Shown in pieces: positions 51,725-59,784 of a DNA stretch of 64,000 nucleotides. Both the position numbers and the translations under genes were made by a program. The notes under the pieces are model-generated. The model had not been told where the DNA came from and did no database searches. It worked only from the letters and a program-made list of their open reading frames with translations. How positions within the stretch are numbered: the first letter of the stretch is position 1; every line of letters begins with the position of its first letter. The stretch spans positions 1,612,001 through 1,676,000 of the forward strand of contig NZ_JACHBR010000001.1 in NCBI RefSeq assembly GCF_014200435.1. The letters are read 5' to 3'. The DNA comes from Sphaerisporangium krabiense. GTDB taxonomy: Bacteria; Actinomycetota; Actinomycetes; Streptosporangiales; Streptosporangiaceae.

Positions 51725-52222
51725 TCAGGCGTCCGGCGTGTACTCGCCGGGGACCAGGCGCGAGGTCACGCCGATGCGGTTCCACGCGTTGATCACCGTG
51801 ATCGCCCAGATCAGTTTGCCCAATTCCTCCTCGGTGAAGTGCTCGGCCGCGCGGGCGAACACCTCGTCGTCCACCCCGCCGCCGGGCAGCCGGGTCGCCG
51901 CCTCGGTCAGTTCCAGGGCGGCGCGCTCGCGCGGGGTGAAGAACGGCGTCTCATGCCACACCGCCAGCGCGTGGAGGCGCTGCTCGCGCTCGCCGCCGGC
52001 GCGGGCGTCCAGGGTGTGCATGTCGACGCAGTAGGCGCAGCCGTTGATCTGGGAGGCGCGGATCCGCACCAGTTCGAGCAGCGGGCGCTCCAGGCCCGAG
52101 CGGGCGACGGCGCCGTCCAGGGCGATCATCGCCCGGTAGATGTCCGGCGTCAGGTCGCTCAGGGAGATGCGCGGGGCGGGCATAGGGGTCGCGGCCTGGC
52201 CGCTGGTCGTCGTCGTTGTCAT
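51725..52222 (-). CDS. AhpD/carboxymuconolactone decarboxylase-like protein
   Basis: The 165-residue protein has the AhpD core LLELVRIRASQINGCAYCVDMHT, where CxxC plus His forms a peroxidase-type thiol centre, and the later FFTPRERAALELTEAAT. Such proteins reduce peroxides or act on unknown ring compounds. ATG 52222 is supported by TAACGT 8 nt upstream. The gene is divergent from a MocR regulator 49 bp away, its likely controller. Confidence 0.9.
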   Translation of the reverse strand: MTTTTTSGQAATPMPAPRISLSDLTPDIYRAMIALDGAVARSGLERPLLELVRIRASQINGCAYCVDMHTLDARAGGEREQRLHALAVWHETPFFTPRERAALELTEAATRLPGGGVDDEVFARAAEHFTEEELGKLIWAITVINAWNRIGVTSRLVPGEYTPDA

Positions 52223-52230
52223 GTCGGTCA

Positions 52231-52236
52231 ACGTTA
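52231..52236 (-). promoter_or_regulatory. -10 box of a leaderless promoter (AhpD-like gene)
   Basis: TAACGT on the minus strand is 8 nt from ATG 52222. Confidence 0.55.
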
Positions 52237-52257
52237 GGAAACGGACTGGCCCGGCGG

Positions 52258-52263
52258 TAAGGT
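52258..52263 (+). promoter_or_regulatory. -10 box of a leaderless promoter (MocR regulator)
   Basis: TAAGGT is 8 nt from GTG 52272. The two divergent -10 boxes are only 21 nt apart, so one operator could cover both. Confidence 0.5.
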
Positions 52264-52271
52264 CCAGTTTC

Positions 52272-53642
52272 GTGTCGAGATTTCGGGCCACTTTGGGACT
52301 CGACCTGTACGTCGAGATCGACCCGGCGGCCGGCCGCCGCACCGGGCTCGAATACGCGCTGCGCGCCGCGATCCGCGAGGGGCGGCTCGCCCCGGGCAGC
52401 CGCCTGCCGTCCACCCGGGCCCTGGCCGCCGAGGCCGGGCTGTCGCGCAACACGGTCGGCGCCGCCTACGACCAGCTCATCGCCGAGGGGTACCTCACCG
52501 CGCGCCGGGGCTCCGGCACCTCGGTCGCCGGCGTCGGCGCGGGCGCCCCCGACGCGCCCGGCGGGGCCGACGCCGCGGCCGCGCCCGCGCACGACCTGCG
52601 GCCGGGGCGGCCGGACGTGACGGCGTTCCCCGCGGCGGCGTGGACGCGGGCCACCCGGCGGGTGCTGAACCGCGTCTCCCCCTCGGCGTACGGCTACGGC
52701 GACCCGCGCGGCGCGCCCGAGCTGCGCGCGGCGCTGGCCGGCTACCTGGGCCGCACCCGGGGCGTGCAGGCCACGCCCGAGCGGATCGTCGTCACCGCGG
52801 GCGCCGTCCAGGCCCTCGCGCTGCTGGCGCGGGTGCTCGGCACGGCGGTCGCGATGGAGGACCCCGGGCTGCCGTTCCACCGCGAGGTCGTGCGCAGGGC
52901 CGGGGCCCGGGTGCTGCCCCTGCCGGTGGACGCCCACGGGGCCCGCGCCGACCTGATCGGCGCGGAGGCGGGCGCGGTCGTGGTCACGCCCGCGCACCAG
53001 TACCCCACGGGCGTCACGCTGCACCCGGCGCGGCGGCACGCCCTCGTGGAGTGGGCGCGCGGCGGCGGGCTGGTGATCGAGGACGACTACGACGGCGAGT
53101 TCCGCTACGACCGGCAGCCGGTCGGCGCCCTGCAGGGCATGGCGCCCGGCCACGTCGCCTACCTCGGCACCGCGTCCAAGACGCTGGCCCCCGGGCTGCG
53201 CCTGGCCTGGCTCGTGCTGCCGCCGCACCTGGTCGGGCCGGTCGTGGACGCCAAGCTCCACGCCGACCACCACACCGAGACGCTCGGCCAGCTCGTCCTC
53301 GCCGACCTGGTGACCGGGCACGTCTACGACCGGCACGTGCGCGCCTGCCGGCTGCGCTACCGGCGCCGCCGCGACCTGCTCGTGGCCCGCCTGGGGCCCG
53401 CCGCCGTCCACGGGGTGGCCGCCGGGCTGCACGCGCTGATCACGCCGGCGCACGAGGACGAGGCCGAGGCGCTGGCCCGGTGCGCGGCGCACGGCGTGGC
53501 CGTCGAGGCGCTCGGCCCGCACTGGCACGACGCCGGTCCGTACGAGGGACGCCCGCACGGCGTCATCGCCGGGTACGGCACCCCGCCCGAGCACGCCTAC
53601 CCGACCGCCCTGGACGCGCTCGCCGCCGCCCTGCGGCCGTGA
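52272..53642 (+). CDS. MocR/PdxR-family transcriptional regulator
   Basis: The 456-residue protein joins an N-terminal GntR winged helix (about 20-85, LEYALRAAIREGRLAPGSRL, ALAAEAGLSRNTVGAAYDQL) to a fold-type I aminotransferase-like domain. The lysine for PLP is in YLGTASKTLAPGLRLAW, and VIEDDYDGEFRYD is the PLP-Asp region. It probably controls the divergent AhpD-like gene and itself in response to PLP or an amine. Start GTG 52272 follows a -10 box; the frame continues further upstream into the divergent gene without support. Confidence 0.93.
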   Translation: MSRFRATLGLDLYVEIDPAAGRRTGLEYALRAAIREGRLAPGSRLPSTRALAAEAGLSRNTVGAAYDQLIAEGYLTARRGSGTSVAGVGAGAPDAPGGADAAAAPAHDLRPGRPDVTAFPAAAWTRATRRVLNRVSPSAYGYGDPRGAPELRAALAGYLGRTRGVQATPERIVVTAGAVQALALLARVLGTAVAMEDPGLPFHREVVRRAGARVLPLPVDAHGARADLIGAEAGAVVVTPAHQYPTGVTLHPARRHALVEWARGGGLVIEDDYDGEFRYDRQPVGALQGMAPGHVAYLGTASKTLAPGLRLAWLVLPPHLVGPVVDAKLHADHHTETLGQLVLADLVTGHVYDRHVRACRLRYRRRRDLLVARLGPAAVHGVAAGLHALITPAHEDEAEALARCAAHGVAVEALGPHWHDAGPYEGRPHGVIAGYGTPPEHAYPTALDALAAALRP

Positions 53643-53644
53643 GA

Positions 53645-53678
53645 CGCTCCGGGACCCCGCGACCTGGGCCCCGGAGCG
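53645..53678. terminator. Bidirectional terminator between MocR and flotillin genes
   Basis: CGCTCCGGG and CCCGGAGCG form a 9-bp stem across a 16-nt loop, starting 3 nt after the MocR stop; GGGTTT follows. Confidence 0.7.
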
Positions 53679-53690
53679 GGTTTCCGCGGG

Positions 53691-55205
53691 TCAGCCCACG
53701 TCGAGCTTCTGCGGCGCCGAGGGCTCGGCGCCGTTCACGGTGCCGTTCGCGGTGCCGTTCACGTTCGGCGGGGTGGACCCCGACAGCAGGGAGCGGGCCA
53801 GGCCGAGGCCCGTGCCGCCGAGCGTCAGCGCCTTGGCCAGCATCTCCTCGATACCCTGCGCGCCGTTGAGCACCACCATGTGGTCGACGTTGCCGAACGC
53901 CTTCGAGCCGGCCTCGACGATCGCGGGCCAGTTCTCGGCGAGCTGCTGGGCGATGACGGCCTCCTGGTTCTCGGCGAGGGCCTGCGAGCGGGCCCGGATG
54001 GCCTCGGCCTCGGCCAGACCCTTGGCCTTCGCCGCCTCGGCCTCGGCCAGACCCCTCGCCTTGGCGGCCTCGGCCTCCGCCAGACCGCGGGCCTGCGCCG
54101 CCGCGGCCTCGCCCTCACCGGTGGCGCGGGAGGCCGCGCCCGCCGCCTCGGCGCGCAGCCGGACCGACTCGGCGTCCGCGGCGGCGGCCTGCTTGACCTG
54201 GGACGCCTGCGCGGCGGCGCGCAGCTCGGTCTCCCTTGCCTCGGCCTCGGCCTGGGCGATGCGCGCGTCGCGCTCGGCCTGCGACAACGTCACCGTCTCG
54301 TACGCCTTGGCGTCGGCGGGCTTGCGGACCTGCGACTGCAACCGCTGCTCGGAGAGCTGGGCCTCCAGCTCGGCGGCCCGGGTCTCCTGGACGACGACCT
54401 CCTGGCGCGCGGTGGCCTCCGACAGCGGCCCGGCCTGGCGGGCCTTGGCGGCGGCCTGGTCCACCTCGGCCTGGTAGCCGGCCTGCTGGATCTGCGACTC
54501 GCGGACGGCCGCGGCCTTCTTGGCGGCGGCGACCTGCTCGGCCTCGGTCGCCTCCTGGTCGCGCTGGGCCTCGGCGATGCGCGCGGCGGCGGCGACCCTG
54601 GCGGCGTGCGGCTTGCCGATGTTGAGGATGTAGCCGGTCTCGTCGTCGATCTCCTGGATCTGGAGGGAGTCGACGACCAGGCCGAGCTTGCTCATCTCGT
54701 CGGCGGCGCTGCTGCGGGTCTCACCGGTGAGGCGCTCGCGGTTGAGGATGAGGTCCTCGACGGTGAGGTTGCCGATGATCGAGCGCAGGTGGCCGGTGAA
54801 CAGCTCGTGGATCGCGCCGCTCATGCTGTCCTGCTGGTCGAGGAACCGGCGCGCGGCGTTGGCGATCGAGCTGAAGTCGTCGCCGACCTTGTAGATGATG
54901 ACGCCGCGCACCTGGACCGGGATGCCCTGCTGGGTGACGCAGTTGACCTGCAGGTTGGTGGCGCGGCTGTCCAGCCGGAGCCGCCGCGCGGTCTGGAATC
55001 CCGGCAGGACGGCGGTGCCCTTACCCGTGACGATCTTGAAGCCGAGACTCTCGGCCAGCTCGTTCCTGGAGCGCGCGCCGAGACCCGAGATGATCAGCGC
55101 CTCGTTGGGCTCGGCGACCCTCCAGACGGCCTTGAACAGCAGGACGACGACAAAGAACAGGACCAGGATTCCGCCGGCCCAGAAGACCAGCTCCGTGGTG
55201 GTCAA
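53691..55205 (-). CDS. Flotillin (SPFH domain protein)
   Basis: The 504-residue protein has one N-terminal membrane helix (LVFWAGGILVLFFVVVLLF), the SPFH domain to about residue 210 and a long Ala/Glu/Gln-rich coiled coil (about 215-420), typical of flotillins that scaffold membrane microdomains. The coiled coil contains a tandem run of the unit ARGLAEAEAAK. The C-terminus ends in a low-complexity NGT/NGTV tail. Thirty nt upstream is a small NfeD-like gene, the common operon partner. Confidence 0.94.
   Translation of the reverse strand: MTTTELVFWAGGILVLFFVVVLLFKAVWRVAEPNEALIISGLGARSRNELAESLGFKIVTGKGTAVLPGFQTARRLRLDSRATNLQVNCVTQQGIPVQVRGVIIYKVGDDFSSIANAARRFLDQQDSMSGAIHELFTGHLRSIIGNLTVEDLILNRERLTGETRSSAADEMSKLGLVVDSLQIQEIDDETGYILNIGKPHAARVAAAARIAEAQRDQEATEAEQVAAAKKAAAVRESQIQQAGYQAEVDQAAAKARQAGPLSEATARQEVVVQETRAAELEAQLSEQRLQSQVRKPADAKAYETVTLSQAERDARIAQAEAEARETELRAAAQASQVKQAAAADAESVRLRAEAAGAASRATGEGEAAAAQARGLAEAEAAKARGLAEAEAAKAKGLAEAEAIRARSQALAENQEAVIAQQLAENWPAIVEAGSKAFGNVDHMVVLNGAQGIEEMLAKALTLGGTGLGLARSLLSGSTPPNVNGTANGTVNGAEPSAPQKLDVG
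53730..53765 (-). repeat. 12-bp triple repeat in the flotillin tail
   Basis: Three GCCGTTCRCGGT-like units in tandem encode repeated NGT(V/A) residues near the flotillin C-terminus. Confidence 0.75.
53998..54096 (-). repeat. 33-bp tandem repeat in the flotillin coiled coil
   Basis: Three near-identical 33-bp units encode the repeated (A/K)(R/K)GLAEAEAAKA. Unit number could vary between strains. Confidence 0.75.
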
Positions 55206-55235
55206 TGAGACCTCCGAGATGAGGGGGGAGAGAAG

Positions 55236-55436
55236 TCAGACGATCGCGCGAGCCACGTAGACCGTGCGTGGCGGCGAATATTCGACGACGACGATGATCG
55301 TCCCTACCGGGATCTCCTCGTCGGGAACAGAAGGATGAGCATAGAACGCCTCAACGCCCCCGCGTATCGGCACGAAAACCTCACCCACGAGCCCCGGCCC
55401 GATCCTGCCGGTCACCCTGCCTTGTTTCCCGACCAC
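55236..55436 (-). CDS. Small NfeD-like OB-fold protein, flotillin partner
   Basis: The 66-residue protein (MVGKQGRVTGRIGPGLVGEVFVP at its start) has the beta-strand order of the NfeD C-terminal OB domain: VTGRIG, GEVFVPI, TIIVVVEYS, TVYVARAI. It has no membrane helix or protease domain. NfeD proteins bind flotillins; this truncated form is common upstream of actinobacterial SPFH genes. It is 30 nt from the flotillin start, and GGGG precedes the GTG. Confidence 0.75.
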   Translation of the reverse strand: MVGKQGRVTGRIGPGLVGEVFVPIRGGVEAFYAHPSVPDEEIPVGTIIVVVEYSPPRTVYVARAIV

Positions 55437-55829
55437 CCTTACACCCCGTCGCCTTACATAGGCCGCGAACGCGAACGTTACCCCGTTTGCCCCGTCACAT
55501 CAGCAGCCGACGATGACTTGTTATCGTCCGTCGTCAGGTCTCTGATGTCCACACGATTCGCCATCATCCCGGCCAACGACCGAACCGGGCACCGCGTTCC
55601 CCGCCTCCCACCCCACTCCATCGGACCGTCCCCGGGGGAAGCTCGAGCCCGCGTGACGCTCCGGTCCTCCCGTGCCGGGACGGGCCTGCCTCCGTCGGCG
55701 CGCGAAGTCAATCCGTCGGCGCCGGATGTGAATGACTCTCCGTCTCTCCCGTCCCAGCATTTATCACGGGACGCCGGCCGCGAAAGGCGCGGCGAAACGG
55801 TGGAGGCCCATCAATGACGGGAGAGAGAA
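55437..55829. other. Divergent intergenic region NfeD-like / secreted protein
   Basis: The 393-bp region must hold both promoters. GACGATGACTTGTTATCGTC near 55513-55532 has GACGAT/ATCGTC symmetry and could be an operator. A TAACGT near 55475 (minus strand) fits a -10 box. No gene or RNA was seen. Confidence 0.4.
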
Positions 55830-56294
55830 ATGCGTGCATCCGTTAAGGCGGCGACCGCCGTCGCGGCGGCGGCGCTGGGCGTGACGATGCTGACCGCTTT
55901 GGCGCCGTCCGCGTTCGCCGCGCGGGCCGGGAATGCCGGTCCCGGAGCGGCGCCCACGTTCACACCGAAAGGTGACCGGGCCGGTGTCCGGGGGAGCGAG
56001 AACGCCGCGCCGCTGAACGACACCCCGCTTCCCGTCGCCTGCTGGAACGAGACGGCCCGCTGGTGGTGCGTCAACGCCTACGGGGCGCCGGTCTACCTTC
56101 CGGGGGCCGCCTACCCGACCGCGTCGCTGACCGCCACCAAGACCGCGTTCGTCTGCCGGGTGGAGGGGAGCAGGAACAACACCGGCCGCCACCCGTACCG
56201 CTGGGAATGGACCCAGGCGGGCAACGGTCAGTGGGGATGGGTGCGGGACGGCGACATCGCCAGCGAGACCGACACGCTGCCCGTCTGCCTGTGA
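55830..56294 (+). CDS. Secreted protein of unknown function
   Basis: The 154-residue protein has a Sec signal peptide (about 1-31, VTMLTALAPSAFA-A). After a Gly/Pro-rich linker it has a compact beta domain of about 85 residues with four cysteines (PVACWNE, RWWCVN, AFVCRV, LPVCL) that could form two disulfides, and many tryptophans. The pattern resembles a small bacterial SH3-like or carbohydrate-binding module, but no family was recognised. GGGAGAGAG precedes the ATG. A strong terminator follows. Confidence 0.8.
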   Translation: MRASVKAATAVAAAALGVTMLTALAPSAFAARAGNAGPGAAPTFTPKGDRAGVRGSENAAPLNDTPLPVACWNETARWWCVNAYGAPVYLPGAAYPTASLTATKTAFVCRVEGSRNNTGRHPYRWEWTQAGNGQWGWVRDGDIASETDTLPVCL

Positions 56295-56351
56295 CGACGC
56301 CGTCCGGCGAGCGCCCGCCCGGCGAGGGCACGGACGGACCCGCCGGCGACG

Positions 56352-56384
56352 CCGGGCGGCGCCCCTGACCGGGGCGCCGCCCGG
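56352..56384 (+). terminator. Strong hairpin after the secreted-protein gene
   Basis: Fourteen perfect pairs (56352-56365 with 56371-56384) close a TGACC loop. There is no T tract. Confidence 0.8.
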
Positions 56385-56510
56385 TGAACCCCGCTCATAT
56401 GACGCGGGACGAAAGGATTTCGATTCTCCGCGCGCCGCCCGCCACGGCGCGGCGTCGGTTATCGTGAAATTCCCCCCGGCCATGAAGGGATTCTCTTTTC
56501 GGCGGCCCGG

Positions 56511-56516
56511 TAATAT
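56511..56516 (+). promoter_or_regulatory. Candidate -10 box of the AraC-family gene
   Basis: TAATAT fits the -10 consensus, 45 nt before GTG 56562. The -35 region is weak. Confidence 0.45.
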
Positions 56517-56561
56517 GCGGGCGACTCGCGCCGAAACATGATGACCGAGAGGGGGCTCACG

Positions 56562-57548
56562 GTGCGCACATTACTGACCACGGACGACGTCCCGGCGACC
56601 GAACGCGTCGAATCGTTCCGCGCGGCGATCCTGAAGGAATCGGCGCCCGCGGAGTTGTACACGCAGAACGACACCGATTTCTGGGGACGAATGGACCGCG
56701 GTTCCCTGGGATCGCTCTTATTGACGCGAATGGACAGCGGAAGCGCGGGAGGCCGCCGGGGACTGCGCAGGGACGCCGGGCTGATCCGGCGCTCCGACCC
56801 TTCGCAGTACCAGTTCCTGCTCCTCCAGCAGGGGTCCACGTCGCTGTCGCACAACGGCCGCCAGGTGGACCTCTTCCCCGGCGACATGACGCTGATCGAC
56901 AGCTCTCGCCCCTACGACGGATGGCACGAGGCGGGCGCGGGCCGGTACCTGACCGTCCAGTTCCCGCGGGAGCTGCTCCCCGCGCCGAGGGCCGCCGCCG
57001 ACCGGCTCGTCGGCGGGCGGCTGCGCGGGCAGGCCGGCATGGGGGCGCTGGTGTTCACCTTCGCGACGCGGGCGGCCGGGGAGCTGGACCGCTACAGCCC
57101 CGCCGACACCGCCCGCGTCACCACCACGCTGCTCGACCTGCTCGGCGGCCTCATCTCCCACGAGCTGGAGGCCGGGGACGTCCTGCCCGCCGAGTCCCAC
57201 CGGCGGGTGCTCCTCCAGCGGATCCAGGCGTACATCGTGCGGCACCTGGGCGACCGGGACCTGACGCCTGCCGCGATCGCGCAGGCGCACCACATCTCCA
57301 CGCGGACGTTGCACCGGCTGTTCGAGGGCCACGGCCAGGGCGTCGCCGCGTGGATCCGCGCGCTGCGCCTGGAGCACTGCCGCCGCGACCTGGTGACCAG
57401 CGTCCACGACGGCCGGCCCGTCCACGCCGTCGCCGCCCGCTGGGGTTTCCACGCGCCCGCCCACTTCACCCGGGCCTTCCGCGGCGCGTTCGGCGTGAGC
57501 CCGCTGGAGTTCCGCCGCCGTGCCGCCGCGTCGGCGCCGTCCCCATGA
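56562..57548 (+). CDS. AraC-family transcriptional regulator
   Basis: The 328-residue protein has an AraC-binding-domain-like N-half (RRSDPSQYQFLLLQQGSTSL, LFPGDMTLIDSSRPYDGWH, cupin fold) and a C-terminal double HTH (LTPAAIAQAHHISTRTLHRLFEG and HAVAARWGFHAPAHFTRAFRGAFGVSPLEFRRR). GTG 56562 is preferred because GAGAGGGGG lies 8 nt upstream; ATG 56538 is also in frame. Codon 4 is TTA (56571) and a second TTA lies near 56718, both rare here. The targets are unknown. Confidence 0.92.
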   Translation: MRTLLTTDDVPATERVESFRAAILKESAPAELYTQNDTDFWGRMDRGSLGSLLLTRMDSGSAGGRRGLRRDAGLIRRSDPSQYQFLLLQQGSTSLSHNGRQVDLFPGDMTLIDSSRPYDGWHEAGAGRYLTVQFPRELLPAPRAAADRLVGGRLRGQAGMGALVFTFATRAAGELDRYSPADTARVTTTLLDLLGGLISHELEAGDVLPAESHRRVLLQRIQAYIVRHLGDRDLTPAAIAQAHHISTRTLHRLFEGHGQGVAAWIRALRLEHCRRDLVTSVHDGRPVHAVAARWGFHAPAHFTRAFRGAFGVSPLEFRRRAAASAPSP

Positions 57549-57666
57549 GCCCGCCGTGAGCCCGCCGCCGTCGCCCGGGCCAACGGGCCGCCAATAAGGG
57601 CAAAAGACTCGGCCCGCGCTGTGCGACACGGCCCGGCCCGATTTCCCCGCGGGTGATGATCGCGGA

Positions 57667-59784
57667 ATGATGGCTCATTTCCCGCGTGACGCGCCCGGAA
57701 GACGGGCCCGTGATCCCGTCTCAGGGGACGGCGCCGGCGAACACGGGGCCGCGCGCCCGGACGACCACCCGCCGGAAACCGGGCGCCTCGGCATGGACCG
57801 GCGGATCAGCAGGCGTCACTTCATCGACGGCGTGGCGGTGGCCGCCGCCGGCGCGGCCCTCGGCCCCCGGCACGCCGTCCCTCCGGCCGCCGGCCAGGCC
57901 GCCGCGCCGGGTCGTGCCGCGTCGCCGGGGCGCGCCGTCCCGCATGCCCTCCCCCACGCCGGACACGTCCCCTCGGCCCGGCACGCCGCGAGCCGGGCGC
58001 GGCGGCCGTCCCGTGCCAGGAACCTCCAGGGGGACACCCCCGACGCGGTGGGCGTGCCGCACGCGCTGCGCGACGGCAGGTTCTGGGAGCGGGCGGGCGC
58101 GCCGCGCCCCACCGGGGAGACCTACGACCTGGTCGTGGTCGGCGCGGGGATCAGCGGCGTCACCGCCGCCTACGCCTGGGCCGAGCGCGACCGCGGGGCC
58201 CGCGTCCTGGTCCTGGACAACTACGACGACATCGGCGGGCACGCGCGCCGCAACGAGTTCCGCCCCGCCGGAAGGTCAGGGCCCCTGGTCGGGCACGGCG
58301 GGGCGCGCTCGCTGTACGCGCCGTCGGCGTGGTCGCCCGAGGGCAGGGGGCTGCTCGCCTCGCTCGGCGTCGAGGTGCGCGGCCGGCGGCCCGACCTCTA
58401 CCGGTCGCTCGGCATGCGCGAGGGCGTGTTCTGCGACCGGGAGACCTTCTCCGCCGACCGGCTCGTGGTGCCGGACGGCCCGGCGCGGCGGTGGGTGGCC
58501 GAGCTGCCCGTCGCCGCGCGGGCGCGCGAGGACCTTATCCGGCTGCTGGAGGACCCTCCCGACTGGTTCCCCGGCCTCACCGACGCGCGCAAGAAGGAGG
58601 TGCTCGCCGGGCTCACCTACACGGGTTTCCTGCGCGAGGTGTGCCGGGCCCACCCCGACGTCATCGCCTTCTGCCGGACGATGCCCAGCGCCGCGTGGGG
58701 GTACGGCGCCGACGCGCTCGGCGCGCTCGACGCCTGGGCGGAGTCGGGGCCTCACGCCTATCCCGGATTCGCGGGCCTGCGCCTGGACCGGTCGCGGCCC
58801 TCGCCGTACAACGCCGCGCGGGTGGCCAGGCGGTGGGCGGCCGAGGACGGCGACGTGCCGTGCTTCCCCGAGGGAAACCAGGCGCTGGTGCGGATGATGG
58901 TCGCGCGCCTGGTGCCCGGCTTCGCCGGGTCCGCCGCCGTGGAGGACATCACGACCACGTGGTTCGACTACGGCGCGCTGGACCGGCCCGCCAACCGGGT
59001 GCGGTTCCGCCTGTCCAGCCCGGTGGTGCTCGTGCGCAACGACGGGCCCGCGGAGACGGCGTCGTCCGCGACCGTGGGCTACTACGACGGCGGGCGGGTG
59101 CGGACGGTGCGGGCGGGCGCGGTGGTCATGGCGTGCTGGAACATGGTCATCCCCTACCTGCTGGAGGACCTGCCCGCCGAGCAGAAGGAGGCGATGCGGC
59201 AGGCGGTGAAGATGCCCTTGGTGCACGCGACGGCGCAGCTGCGCGGCTGGCGCGCGTTCCGCGAGGCGGGCGTCCACCGGGTGCGGTTCACGGGGGCGTA
59301 CTGGGTGACCGCCGAGCTGGCGCCCCCGGTCAGCGCCGGGGCGTACCGATGTCCGAGCCACCCGGACGAGCCGATCGCCGTCCACCTGCTGCACACCCCG
59401 GCGCGACGGGGGCTCGCGCCGCGGGAGGCGGCGGTCGCGGGCCGCCGCGAGCTGCTCCGCACGCCGTACGCGCCGCTGGAGTTCGGCGTCAGGGAACAAC
59501 TGACGCGGCTTCTCGGGCCGTTCGGGTTCGACCCGGCGCGCGACATCGAAGGGCTCACGATCAACCGCTGGGGTCACGGGTACGCCCCCGAGTACGTGCG
59601 CCCGTGGGACGCCTTCCATCCGGGCGGGCCGTTCCCCGCCGAGCTGGCGCGGCGCCGGTTCGGGCGCGTCGCGATCGCCAACTCCGACTCGGTCCCGGGG
59701 GCGGACGTCGACTCGGCCGTCCGCGCGGCCTACCGGGCGGTGGACGAGCTGGCACCGCTCAGCGGGCCCCTCGGGGCCGCCTGA
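57667..59784 (+). CDS. Tat-exported FAD oxidoreductase, spermidine dehydrogenase (SpdH)-like
   Basis: The protein has 705 residues. MDRRISRRHFIDGVAVAAAG near residue 43 is a twin-arginine signal. SpdH-type relatives have extra residues before GMDR, so the upstream start at 57667 is kept. A 60-residue Ala/Arg/Pro/His-rich spacer follows, then the FAD motif LVVVGAGISGVTAAYAWAER and IGGHARRNEF. FCDRETFSADRLV, AFCRTMPSAAWGYGADALG and the C-terminal GRVAIANSDSVPG fit SpdH. It likely oxidises a polyamine or related amine in the periplasmic space. Its end overlaps the convergent acyltransferase by 26 bp. Confidence 0.8.
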   Translation: MMAHFPRDAPGRRARDPVSGDGAGEHGAARPDDHPPETGRLGMDRRISRRHFIDGVAVAAAGAALGPRHAVPPAAGQAAAPGRAASPGRAVPHALPHAGHVPSARHAASRARRPSRARNLQGDTPDAVGVPHALRDGRFWERAGAPRPTGETYDLVVVGAGISGVTAAYAWAERDRGARVLVLDNYDDIGGHARRNEFRPAGRSGPLVGHGGARSLYAPSAWSPEGRGLLASLGVEVRGRRPDLYRSLGMREGVFCDRETFSADRLVVPDGPARRWVAELPVAARAREDLIRLLEDPPDWFPGLTDARKKEVLAGLTYTGFLREVCRAHPDVIAFCRTMPSAAWGYGADALGALDAWAESGPHAYPGFAGLRLDRSRPSPYNAARVARRWAAEDGDVPCFPEGNQALVRMMVARLVPGFAGSAAVEDITTTWFDYGALDRPANRVRFRLSSPVVLVRNDGPAETASSATVGYYDGGRVRTVRAGAVVMACWNMVIPYLLEDLPAEQKEAMRQAVKMPLVHATAQLRGWRAFREAGVHRVRFTGAYWVTAELAPPVSAGAYRCPSHPDEPIAVHLLHTPARRGLAPREAAVAGRRELLRTPYAPLEFGVREQLTRLLGPFGFDPARDIEGLTINRWGHGYAPEYVRPWDAFHPGGPFPAELARRRFGRVAIANSDSVPGADVDSAVRAAYRAVDELAPLSGPLGAA

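Noticed and set aside
46540-51792. A 1750-codon open frame antisense to the formate dehydrogenase genes
   Set aside because: It mirrors GC-rich third positions of fdhA/fdhB; its translation is low-complexity Arg/Gly/Val/His-rich and matches no family.
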